Source: Microbacterium luteum (GTDB lineage: Bacteria > Actinomycetota > Actinomycetes > Actinomycetales > Microbacteriaceae). Taken from it: 64,000 nucleotides of DNA. Below the pieces are notes generated by a model that saw nothing but the letters and a program-made list of their open reading frames with translations, did no database searches and was not told the DNA's origin. Where the stretch lies: positions 558,001 through 622,000 of the forward strand of contig NZ_CP063814.1 of assembly GCF_015277875.1 (NCBI RefSeq), in the 5' to 3' direction. Both the position numbers and the translations under genes were made by a program. This document shows, one piece after another, positions 8,176 through 15,789 of this stretch. The number at the start of each line of letters is the position of its first letter. The first letter of the stretch is position 1.

Positions 8176-8595
8176 ATGAAGCGCACGCTCGCCGCGTCCG
8201 TCGGACTGGTTGCGGTCTCGCTGGCGGTTGGTGGCTGCTCCGGTGCCGGTGCCGGTGCCGGCGCCGTGCAGGAGGCTCGGGGAACCACTGCGATGGTCGC
8301 GAGCGAGCCGTCGAGCGTAGCCATGGAGGCGCTGATTTCAGGAACCCTGACGCTGACCGACACGGGTTGCTTCGCGGTGACGTCTGGTGGAATGACCTAC
8401 CCACTGCAATTCCCGTTCGGCAGCCAGATCGGCGACGACGGCACCGAGGTCACGGTTCCCGGGTTGCTGCCCCTTCACGTTGGCGATGAGATCTCGGGCG
8501 GCGGTGGGTACCTGCATCTCACTGAAGTGGATCCCGCATGCATCGCCGACAACGAGTACGACGAGTACGCGGTCTGGCAGACCTTGGACGAATAG
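8176..8595 (+). CDS. Putative lipoprotein, 139 aa
   Basis: Starts with MKRTLAAS, a hydrophobic segment and the lipobox AVGGC at about residues 17-21, followed by a Gly/Ala-rich linker. The mature domain (residues 50-139) holds two Cys residues and a GTLTLTDTGCFAV segment that suggests a small beta-rich fold. Predicted outer-face lipoprotein of the cytoplasmic membrane. No named family recognised. Confidence 0.7.
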   Translation: MKRTLAASVGLVAVSLAVGGCSGAGAGAGAVQEARGTTAMVASEPSSVAMEALISGTLTLTDTGCFAVTSGGMTYPLQFPFGSQIGDDGTEVTVPGLLPLHVGDEISGGGGYLHLTEVDPACIADNEYDEYAVWQTLDE

Positions 8596-8618
8596 CGCGG
8601 ATGCCGGTCACTCACCGC

Positions 8619-8936
8619 TCAACGTGGCCGATCTTGCGGTTCGATGTTCTTCTTCGCGATGTGGTGATTGATCAGGAGTTGGACCGCGACGGTGGGGAGG
8701 TACGCAGCCACGATCAGGAAGCCCGCAACCCATCCCCACCCAGTTGCTGACCCCCACATGATGGCACCAAGTGTGATCGTCGCCGTGCCTGCACCGGTCA
8801 GCGCACGCGTCGGCAGGGGCACCTGTTTCCAGGCGAAGTAGGGAAGGGGACGCCGATGGTGCCACACGAGGACGCCGGCGACCCACGCCACCGACCCGGC
8901 GATCACCATTGCCAGCCACAGTCCGGAGAGATCCAT
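8619..8936 (-). CDS. Membrane protein, 105 aa
   Basis: Three predicted helices (about residues 5-25, 45-62 and 67-88), with a basic loop HHRRP between the first two and a polar C-terminal tail. No signal peptide beyond the first helix and no motif linking it to a function. It is convergent with the lipoprotein gene ending at 8595. Confidence 0.6.
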   Translation of the reverse strand: MDLSGLWLAMVIAGSVAWVAGVLVWHHRRPLPYFAWKQVPLPTRALTGAGTATITLGAIMWGSATGWGWVAGFLIVAAYLPTVAVQLLINHHIAKKNIEPQDRPR

Positions 8937-8996
8937 CGGTTCACCCTAGAGCGTTCACGGCCCGCAAGCACCCAAGAAATCGCTATCCGGGCGCTG

Positions 8997-9674
8997 TCAT
9001 GCGCGGACCTCGGTGACGAGCGAGAGCATGTCGCGTAGTGCACCTCGGAGGATGGGCAGTCGGGCCAGCGGCAGCACGGTCCCCAACAGCTTGAGACCGC
9101 GCTCGAGCAGCGTCCGTGTGCGGCGCTGGCCTTCGGAGGTGTCGTATACCCAGAAGAGCGCGAGCAGCAGGTGTGCGAGCACGAGTGCGCGGGGGAGGAG
9201 TGCACGGATGTCGTCGGGCAGTCCAGCGGGTGCGGCGCCTTCGACGGCCTGTGCGAACAGTCCCTGGACGACCTCGAAGGAGTCAGCGGATTCGGCCGAC
9301 AACGGGTTGATCGGTGATCGTGGCGAGACCGCGGCCGAGAGGAACTCACCGGCGTGAGCGTGATACGGCATCAGCTGGTCGATTCCGGTCGCGTAGACGA
9401 TGGCTAGCCGGTCGATGAGTCGAGTCTCCGTTTCCAGCAGGCGTTCGGCGGCGGCGCGGTGCGCGTGCTGCACATCGAGGTACAGCTCCTGAATGAGGTG
9501 GTTCTTCGAGGGGAAGTGGTAGTTCGTCGCTCCCACAGAAATCCCGAGTTCGTCCGCGATCTTCCGGATCGTCGTTGCGTCGTACCCGTTCTCCCGGAAG
9601 GACGCGAGCGCGGCGGTGCGGATACGCTCGCGGGTGCGCTCGCCCTTGGTTCCAAGTTCGGCGCTACGCGGCAT
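8997..9674 (-). CDS. TetR-family transcriptional regulator
   Basis: A 225-residue TetR protein. The N-terminal helix-turn-helix (residues 13-58) includes ERTRERIRTAALASFRENGY, TTIRKIADELGISVGATNYH and FPSKNHLI, all typical. The C-terminal ligand domain is mostly helical and unclassified. It overlaps the end of the epimerase-like gene by 11 bases, forming an operon. A 14-bp palindrome directly upstream of that operon (10725-10738) is the likely operator, so the operon is probably autoregulated. Confidence 0.9.
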   Translation of the reverse strand: MPRSAELGTKGERTRERIRTAALASFRENGYDATTIRKIADELGISVGATNYHFPSKNHLIQELYLDVQHAHRAAAERLLETETRLIDRLAIVYATGIDQLMPYHAHAGEFLSAAVSPRSPINPLSAESADSFEVVQGLFAQAVEGAAPAGLPDDIRALLPRALVLAHLLLALFWVYDTSEGQRRTRTLLERGLKLLGTVLPLARLPILRGALRDMLSLVTEVRA

Positions 9675-10704
9675 GGCTCGCGGTCTTCTCTGTCCTGGCC
9701 GCCCCCGGTGTTGTCGTGTTGACCCGGCGAGTGTGGACGTCCGTGAGCGCCTCGTCCAGGTCGGGGTGCGAAAAGGTGAATCCGGCGTCGGTGAGCGCCT
9801 GCGGGATGACCCACCGGCTCTTCAGGACGAGTTCGGGCTCGGTGGAGATTGCCCACATCGCGAGTTCCAGCATCCATCGAAGACTCGGCAGGCCGACCCG
9901 GCGGCCGACGACCCGCCGGAGCGTTCGCATGAGCGCGCGGTTGTCGGACGACTGCGGCGACGCGATGTTGATCGGGCCGGAGAGATCCTCCTCATCCCGG
10001 ATGAAGCGAATGGCGGCGACGACATCGTCGATGTGGACCCAGCTGAATTTCTGGCGTCCGTGAGTGCGGTGCCACGGTGCACGGTCGCTCCCGGTGGGGT
10101 GGTCGCCGATTCCACGGTAGCGGCGGTGTGGCGGGCGCCAGCCGTCGAACTGGGTTCCACCGAGGCCCCACCGCGTAAGCGTGAACAGCATGCGTGTGGC
10201 AGGTCCGTCGCCGACGACAATCGCCATCCGAAGCGACACCCGGCGCGTGGCGGGGAGCGAGTCCGCGTACAGCTCGCGTTCCCAAGACGTCGCGACATCG
10301 ACGGAGAACCCTGAGCCGAGTTCCCCGCTGTCCTCTGTGTTCGCATGGTCCATCGCGTGCCGATAGATCGTCGCTGTCGACGCGTTCATCCAGACCCGCG
10401 GGGGATGGTCCGCGTGCGCGATCGCCTCCCGTAGCGCACGGGTGGTCTGCACGCGCGAGGCGAGTATTTCGTCGCGGTTTCGGTCGGTGTAGCGGCAGTT
10501 CACGGACTTCCCCGCGAAGTTCACGACCACGTCGGCCCCATCCACCGCCTGGCCGAGGGCATCGGGATCATCCCACCTGACAGGCGCGTTGCGGCCGATG
10601 AATCTCACCTCATATCCGTCCTCGACAAATGCGTCAGCAATTGCGCTCCCGATGAACCCGCTCGCACCAGCAAGGACGACCACTGGCTCCTGATCCTTGG
10701 TCAT
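9664..10704 (-). CDS. NAD(P)-dependent epimerase, DUF1731/YfcH type
   Basis: A 346-residue extended short-chain dehydrogenase/epimerase. The N-terminal Rossmann motif is GASGFIGSAI (about residues 14-23), followed by DVVVNFAGKSVNCRYT and a conserved WMNASTATIYRH-like catalytic region. The C-terminal part (PSLRWMLELAMWAISTEPELVLKSRWV, here only cited in pieces) is the DUF1731 signature of the TIGR01777 family. Substrate is unknown in this family. The ATG at 10704 fits the Rossmann start; ATGs at 10719 and 10722 are alternatives. First gene of a two-gene operon with tetR. Confidence 0.88.
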   Translation of the reverse strand: MTKDQEPVVVLAGASGFIGSAIADAFVEDGYEVRFIGRNAPVRWDDPDALGQAVDGADVVVNFAGKSVNCRYTDRNRDEILASRVQTTRALREAIAHADHPPRVWMNASTATIYRHAMDHANTEDSGELGSGFSVDVATSWERELYADSLPATRRVSLRMAIVVGDGPATRMLFTLTRWGLGGTQFDGWRPPHRRYRGIGDHPTGSDRAPWHRTHGRQKFSWVHIDDVVAAIRFIRDEEDLSGPINIASPQSSDNRALMRTLRRVVGRRVGLPSLRWMLELAMWAISTEPELVLKSRWVIPQALTDAGFTFSHPDLDEALTDVHTRRVNTTTPGAARTEKTASHAA

Positions 10705-10724
10705 GCGATCACCGTACATCATTA

Positions 10725-10738
10725 CTGAACATGTTCAG
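10725..10738. promoter_or_regulatory. Palindromic operator for the TetR regulator
   Basis: CTGAACATGTTCAG is a perfect 14-bp palindrome located 21 bases upstream of the epimerase start and overlapping the expected promoter. Its size and symmetry fit a TetR dimer site. Binding by the TetR protein encoded in the operon is inferred from position. Confidence 0.7.
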
Positions 10739-10739
10739 G

Positions 10740-11009
10740 AAACAAGAGTGCGCCGTCGATCAGCGCGCCTCACGGTCGTGAGGCTGGGTGACGTCACGCT
10801 CGATGAAGTGGGAACCAATGCTGAGGCCGGTCCTGGGCGAGTAGAGCGGCGTCCGTCGATTGAGCTCCGAATCCGCCTAGGCAGTTTGCTGAAGTGGCGC
10901 TTAGCGCAGCTTCCTCACCGCTCCGCTTCGCACCTTCCGTCGGAGCGAATCCCGCGTCTCCTTTTCCGCTCCGCAGTCACAACCTGTGGGTCGCGGCGCG
11001 GCGGATCCG
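10740..11009. other. Stretch without a recognisable gene
   Basis: Open frames here are Arg/Ser-rich and look like out-of-frame readings. The right end probably contains the decayed tail of the response-regulator/PepSY remnant. Confidence 0.35.
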
Positions 11010-11364
11010 CAGAAGGTGACTGCGGAGCAGGTCGACTCATCGTCATCGTCGGTGGCCGCATCCGAAGCGACGACCGAGCCCGAGAACTCGTGGTTATCGT
11101 CGCGATCGGTCTCGATCGACGTGACCGTGCCCGCGCCTCCGACCGCAGCGATCGCGGCGGCGACGATGTCGGCAATGAGCGAGGTGGCCAGCGCCGGATC
11201 GGCGTCATCACGTCGAGCACCAAAACGTCGTAGTCCTGCTCGCGGGCGTGCCACAACGCGTCTACGCGGATGCGGGCGACGTCGACGGTCATCGCTTCCG
11301 CCTCGAGGCCGCGCCGGATGCCCTCTGCTCACCTCACCTCGTCGTCGTCGAGCAGCACGCGCAT
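11010..11364 (-). pseudogene. Remnant of a response regulator and a PepSY-type protein
   Basis: From the ATG at 11364 the frame reads MRVLLDDDEVR, then a stop (TGA), then AEGIRRGLEAEAMTVDVAR and VDALWHAREQDYDVLVLDVM. This is the start of an OmpR-type receiver domain with the acidic cluster and phosphoacceptor Asp region. After about 11210 the sequence moves to another frame, encoding AAIAAVGGAGTVTSIETDRD, which resembles a PepSY-like small protein. Two-component genes and PepSY proteins are often neighbours in actinobacteria, so a deletion probably fused them. Not functional. Confidence 0.6.
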
Positions 11365-11429
11365 GGGTCGAATCTGCCGGGTGCGCGCTGTCGCCGTGCT
11401 GAACGGATGGTGGCGTCTATGCTCCAGCC

Positions 11430-11648
11430 ATGGAATTCCTCGTCATCTACATCCTCGTGCCTCTTCTGCTCACCGCCGCCGGCTTCGTGATCACCTACTT
11501 CATCATCAAAGCCGCCGTGATCAATGGGCAGCGGCACGCACGCCGCGAAGCGTACGTCGAGGACTTCCTGCCCGAGCAGGCCACCTGGCTATCTGGGCGC
11601 CAGCGCGAGGAGCTCAAAGCGCATGCGGCCCGTCTCGGCCGCGTCTGA
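11430..11648 (+). CDS. Small membrane protein, 72 aa
   Basis: One long hydrophobic N-terminal helix (residues 3-30), then a charged helical tail with many Arg and Glu residues. Type-I-like single-pass topology with a cytoplasmic tail is likely. No family recognised. Coding looks real from the amphipathic C-terminal part. Confidence 0.6.
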   Translation: MEFLVIYILVPLLLTAAGFVITYFIIKAAVINGQRHARREAYVEDFLPEQATWLSGRQREELKAHAARLGRV

Positions 11649-11751
11649 CGAGGGCTCTTGCCCGACCTGTGACCGCGTGTCCTGCGCGACGCCCCGGCGA
11701 AGTCGCTCCACCCTGTCGCATCCGAGCAATCGGTGAGCGGTAGCCTGCCGT

Positions 11752-11937
11752 TCAGCGGCGCCGCTCGTGGATAAGAGCGGCAGCCGCGACAGCAAATGAA
11801 CCGATCGAGAAGACAACACCAAGGAAGACCAGACCCGACCCCCACGCAACGGCCGCGCCCGCGGTAAAGCACGCCAGAAGGACGAGCGTTGCCCATACCG
11901 GGAACTTGGCTCTCGTCGTTTTACTCACGCTGAGCAC
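11752..11937 (-). CDS. Small membrane protein, 61 aa
   Basis: Two short hydrophobic helices (about residues 13-32 and 36-55) ending in HERRR. ATG start at 11937; the ribosome binding site is weak. Family unknown; could also be an unrelated open frame. Confidence 0.45.
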   Translation of the reverse strand: MLSVSKTTRAKFPVWATLVLLACFTAGAAVAWGSGLVFLGVVFSIGSFAVAAAALIHERRR

Positions 11938-12138
11938 TCTACTTCCGAGAGTCTGTTCATCCCGGGGGCCCCTACGGCGCAGGAATCGGCACTGAATCCG
12001 AGATCTGTCGCGGTGAGGCGCCTTCGCGCGAACCGGATTCCCATGCGGGCCGCGCGCGTTGACGGGGCGTCCGAGTGCATTGGAGACGGATGCACCGGTG
12101 CGTCAAAGCGGTACAACATCGACCCGTAGTGTGGCGGT

Positions 12139-12378
12139 GTGAGCGACGAGCACAACCCATTGATCCCTGTCGGCTACGACATCGTCTGGTCGATCGTGAC
12201 CGTGCTCGTCATCGCGCTCACAGTCGTTGCGCTTGTGACGCTCGCACGATCGGCCCGGCGGCTCACTACGGCGCAAGCGTTGATCTGGAATCTCGTCGTT
12301 CTTCTCGTACCACTCCTGGGTCCGGTCGCTTGGCTGACAATCGGTCGTCGAGCCGTGCGCGTGAACTCGACCACCTGA
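12139..12378 (+). CDS. Small membrane protein with PLD nuclease N-terminal-like domain
   Basis: A 79-residue protein starting at GTG. Two membrane helices (about residues 12-36 and 46-66) with ALIWNLVVLLVPLLGPVAWL and the following IGRRAV match the PLDc_N pattern seen in small actinobacterial membrane proteins. The domain alone has no known enzymatic activity. Standalone gene, divergent from the gene at 11752-11937. Confidence 0.6.
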   Translation: MSDEHNPLIPVGYDIVWSIVTVLVIALTVVALVTLARSARRLTTAQALIWNLVVLLVPLLGPVAWLTIGRRAVRVNSTT

Positions 12379-12492
12379 TCCCGGGGCACCGCTGCAACAA
12401 CATCCCCATCCGAGCGGTGACCGATAGCGGGACGGCGACGTGCATTCCGATCCCGAACGAGCGGTGCTTAGGCCAGCTCTGGGGGTGGGGAC

Positions 12493-13083
12493 TCATCCCA
12501 TCCCGGGCGCCCCGTACTGGGCTCCGTCGGGGAGCTCGGGGCAGGAGGCATCGGCGGTCTGGGCTGCGATCTCTGCTCGCACGGCAATGCCGCCGGAGAC
12601 GGTTCGGAGGGTATACACGATTCCCTCCTGGGCGCCCATTTCGGGGATGTAGCCGAGGAGCATCCCGTCGCTGTTCATGCTGTCGGGCCGGTGGTCTCCC
12701 CATACGGAGATGAGGCTACCGGCGGGGTTTGCGTCGAGCCAGTCGGCGGTCTCGCCGAGGGTGGCGTCGGGGACCAACCAGAACGCCTCGAGCTCGGAGA
12801 TCGGCCCGCATGGCCAGCCGGTGTATGAGTAGAACGAGGCGACATCCGATGAGGCAGATATCGTGCCCGGTGGGAGGGAGATGTCGTCCAGCCAGGCCTG
12901 GGCCTGCGCGCGCGCCTGCTCGTCGTCGCTTCCCGATGCGATGACGCCGGAGGGGGATGGCGTCGATTCCGGCGTGATTTCAACTGCCGGCGCGGGCGAA
13001 CCCGCAGGCGTCGGAGAGGTCGCGCATCCGGTCAGGGCGAGGGCGGCAAGAACCGCTGCGGCGAAGGTGAGGCGGTGACGCAT
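12493..13083 (-). CDS. Putative lipoprotein, 196 aa
   Basis: Signal peptide MRHRLTFAAAVLAALALTGC with the lipobox ALTGC, then a Pro/Ser/Thr-rich linker to about residue 50. The mature domain has Cys residues near positions 92 and 180 that could form a disulfide, with a WPCGPISELEAFW segment. Expected on the outer face of the membrane. No named family recognised. Confidence 0.75.
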   Translation of the reverse strand: MRHRLTFAAAVLAALALTGCATSPTPAGSPAPAVEITPESTPSPSGVIASGSDDEQARAQAQAWLDDISLPPGTISASSDVASFYSYTGWPCGPISELEAFWLVPDATLGETADWLDANPAGSLISVWGDHRPDSMNSDGMLLGYIPEMGAQEGIVYTLRTVSGGIAVRAEIAAQTADASCPELPDGAQYGAPGMG

Positions 13084-13279
13084 CCGCCCACTCTAGAGGT
13101 ACCTGCTCACGTGGTTCGCCGCGGGCCTGAGACCCCGTCCTGCTCATCGGTGTGTCATGTCGATCCTCATACGGGCATCGGTCGCATGCGGGGCCGTCGC
13201 GCGCATCGCTCTGTTCTCGTTCGATGGGCGAGCGTGAAGGAGGATGTAACGGGTTGAGGAGGTGCGGACAGTACAGGGT

Positions 13280-13861
13280 ATGGATGCGGTGGATCGGTCG
13301 GAGCAGGCGCTGTGGGAGCGTGGTGTCGCCGGTGATGGTGATGCGTTCGGGCTGATCTTCGATCTCCACCGTGATCGTGTGTTCCGGCATGCGTACCGGA
13401 TCCTCCAGGACGTGCACGATGCTGAGGACGCGACCGCGGTCGCGTTCCTGGAGCTGTGGCGTCGGCGGCATCGGGTGCGGCGGGTCGACGGGTCGCCTCT
13501 GCCGTGGCTGCTGGTCACGACCACGAACACGTGCCGGAACCTCGACCGCGCGAAACGACGATACGGTGCGCTGTTGGAGGGGCTGCCGCACGGGTCGCCA
13601 GCACGGTCCGCGGAGGACATCGTCCTTGACCAGCTCACCGACGACGAGGTCCTCGCCGCGGCGCTGGGCATGCTCGGGCGGACGGACGCGGAACTGTTCG
13701 CGCTGGTCGCGCTCGAGCACTACTCGATCACGGACGCCGCCGCCGCGGTCGGCATCTCGCCAGGTGCGGCCCGCACCCGCATGCACCGCGCCCGTCACGC
13801 ACTGAAGCGCGAACTCGGGCATCAGACTCTCGCCAGCTACCTCTCCCAGGAGGCGACATGA
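13280..13861 (+). CDS. ECF-type RNA polymerase sigma factor
   Basis: A sigma-70 protein of the small extracytoplasmic type, 193 residues. Region 2 is present (FDLHRDRVFRHAYRILQD, then AEDATAVAFLELW), and region 4 carries the helix-turn-helix (SITDAAAAVGISPGAARTRM). The ATG at 13280 is used; an in-frame GTG at 13262 is possible. Its stop overlaps the start of the next gene (ATGA), which encodes a single-pass membrane protein that is probably its regulator or main target. Confidence 0.88.
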   Translation: MDAVDRSEQALWERGVAGDGDAFGLIFDLHRDRVFRHAYRILQDVHDAEDATAVAFLELWRRRHRVRRVDGSPLPWLLVTTTNTCRNLDRAKRRYGALLEGLPHGSPARSAEDIVLDQLTDDEVLAAALGMLGRTDAELFALVALEHYSITDAAAAVGISPGAARTRMHRARHALKRELGHQTLASYLSQEAT

Positions 13862-14622
13862 ACACCACACGCATGAGCCCCGAGTTCGCCACCGCGTTCC
13901 GGGCCCGACTGGTCGACCACGTCACCACGACTGCCCAGCCGCGGCGTCGCGGGCGTGTCCTGCTCACCGGCGGGGTGGCGTTGACCTTGGCCCTCGGCGG
14001 AACCGCCGCGGCCGCCGCCACCGGGCTGCTCCCCCTCCCGGGCGGGACCATGACCACCGACCTGTCCGCGGCTGTATCGGGGACCTTCGCCGGCACCGGC
14101 GCCTTGCCACTCGGGGAGCGACCGGCCGATGCGACCGGCGTCGCCGTGTCGCTGACCTGCCTGACACCCGGCACCTTCACCTTTGACGACGGCGCGTCCG
14201 TGACATGCACCACCATCGACGACACCACACGCCCCACCACCTACACGGTCCCCGTCGACGCGATCACCGGAAACCAGGTCACGATCGCAACCACGGCAGA
14301 TGCGGTGTGGTCGCTGACCGCGACGTGGGTGCACGCGGAGACCACCGCCTGGGCGGTCAACGACAACGGCTTCACGTACGGGGTGATCAACGACAACGGC
14401 GAACCCGATCTGATCGCCGTGATGACCACCGACAATCAGCCCGGTTACGTCTGGCAAAGCGACCTGAACGACGCCAACGGGACCACCGCCGCCGACTCAT
14501 TCACCTCACCCGAAGACGCCCTCCGCTGGCAAGCGCAGAACGCCGGGACCGTGCATCACATCCCCGTCTACGAGTCCGACGGCACCACACAAATCGGCGT
14601 CTTCCAAGTCGGCGGCAACTAA
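13858..14622 (+). CDS. Single-pass membrane protein coupled to the sigma factor
   Basis: A 254-residue protein with a short cytoplasmic N-terminus, one membrane helix (about residues 37-57) and a Thr-rich extracytoplasmic domain with two Cys residues. The 4-base overlap with the ECF sigma gene and this topology suggest a membrane partner, possibly an anti-sigma factor. It lacks the recognisable zinc-binding HxxxCxxC motif of many anti-sigma factors, so the role is inferred from context only. Confidence 0.65.
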   Translation: MNTTRMSPEFATAFRARLVDHVTTTAQPRRRGRVLLTGGVALTLALGGTAAAAATGLLPLPGGTMTTDLSAAVSGTFAGTGALPLGERPADATGVAVSLTCLTPGTFTFDDGASVTCTTIDDTTRPTTYTVPVDAITGNQVTIATTADAVWSLTATWVHAETTAWAVNDNGFTYGVINDNGEPDLIAVMTTDNQPGYVWQSDLNDANGTTAADSFTSPEDALRWQAQNAGTVHHIPVYESDGTTQIGVFQVGGN

Positions 14623-14799
14623 CCGAGCCGGAAGCGAGCAAAGGCCGACGATCGATCCTCAACCGGGCGGTACTGGGCCGCATGCATCGTCAAGCGTTGG
14701 ATTGGCGTGCGGTCCTCGGGGCTAGACCGCAGGCGGCTGCCGTCAGTTGCAGTCATTGAGACAGGTGGCCGGGATCGCGTCGTGATACGCGAAGCGTGT

Positions 14800-15789
14800 C
14801 TACATCTTCGCGGCAGCCTTCGGGCGTCCAAGGTCACGCACAAAACCGAGTTCGAGCAAGTACTCGTGGATGGTTGCGATTCCGTTAGTCGTGTCCTGCT
14901 CATACCGCTCGGCGAATGGGAACAGGAAGCTGGTGTTCTGCCCAGCTGCCTCACACCAGTAGTACCAAGCGAAGCCAAGGACCTGCGGCTTCGTGCCGAC
15001 CGCGGTCAGGTAGACGTGGTCAAGGTCCCCCAATGCGACGACCTTCGCCGCGATGACCTGCGCCGTTGCGAACGGGTTGTTCGCTGGCGCGAAGGATCGC
15101 GTTGCGGGCCGGTAGTCCCGTATCGACTCGCGAGCGTTCTCCAGCTTCAGGACACTCTCCTGATACATATGCGGTTGCAAGCTCGGCAGCCCCAGCAGGA
15201 TCACATGCTCAGCGTTGGGTTTGTCATCCGCGACAGCTTTGACCAGTCCGTGGTCGTATCCAGCGCCGATGATGAGCGCGTCGCGAGGGCTGGGGCGGTT
15301 GGTATGGGCACCTTCCATCCCGGGGATGAGCCCTACCCGAGCGACCGGCCCTCTGGTGAATCGCGTGCGCTCACCCTGAACGTAGGACTCTGGATCGGAG
15401 TAGTAGACCGTGACTTCGTCGACTCCTGCCCGCTTCAGCGCGAACGGCAGCATGGCGATGTGTGGGCGCATCATCCCGGTGATGTCGATGGCAACTCGCA
15501 TCCCTGCCAGTGCGGTCGCACCGCCAAGATGGTGGAGCACCTCCGCCCACGACTCCGCCGGGGCGATGGCCTGCGACGCGTTGACGAGCTCACCGTCGGG
15601 AAGTTCGTCACTGGTGTAGGCGTACTCCTCATGGGCGATCCACACCTTCCGCGTCGCGTTGACCGCGTCCGCGAGGAGTTGAACTCGTCTCGAGCTGTTG
15701 AACGAGGAGAGGAACAGGTCGTAATGCTGCGCGGGCAACTGCGCCAACGTGATCTTCGCCCGCCGGAACGCGGAGTATTCGATGCTCAT
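14800..15789 (-). CDS. Rossmann-like protein of the six-gene island
   Basis: A 329-residue soluble protein, last of four coupled minus-strand genes; its ATG overlaps the ATPase stop by one base. Strand-helix alternation suggests a Rossmannoid fold: YDLFLSSF near residue 23, AIDITGMMRPH at 100-110, VTVYYSDPESY at 116-126, LIIGAGYDHGLV at 162-173 and LGLPSLQPHMYQE at 189-201. The DITGxxR loop resembles the LTGGTK-type loop of CARF-related DUF1887 proteins, but this is a visual likeness only. No Walker motif, membrane helix or obvious nuclease triad. I propose a sensor or effector role in the island; family not identified. Confidence 0.75.
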   Translation of the reverse strand: MSIEYSAFRRAKITLAQLPAQHYDLFLSSFNSSRRVQLLADAVNATRKVWIAHEEYAYTSDELPDGELVNASQAIAPAESWAEVLHHLGGATALAGMRVAIDITGMMRPHIAMLPFALKRAGVDEVTVYYSDPESYVQGERTRFTRGPVARVGLIPGMEGAHTNRPSPRDALIIGAGYDHGLVKAVADDKPNAEHVILLGLPSLQPHMYQESVLKLENARESIRDYRPATRSFAPANNPFATAQVIAAKVVALGDLDHVYLTAVGTKPQVLGFAWYYWCEAAGQNTSFLFPFAERYEQDTTNGIATIHEYLLELGFVRDLGRPKAAAKM

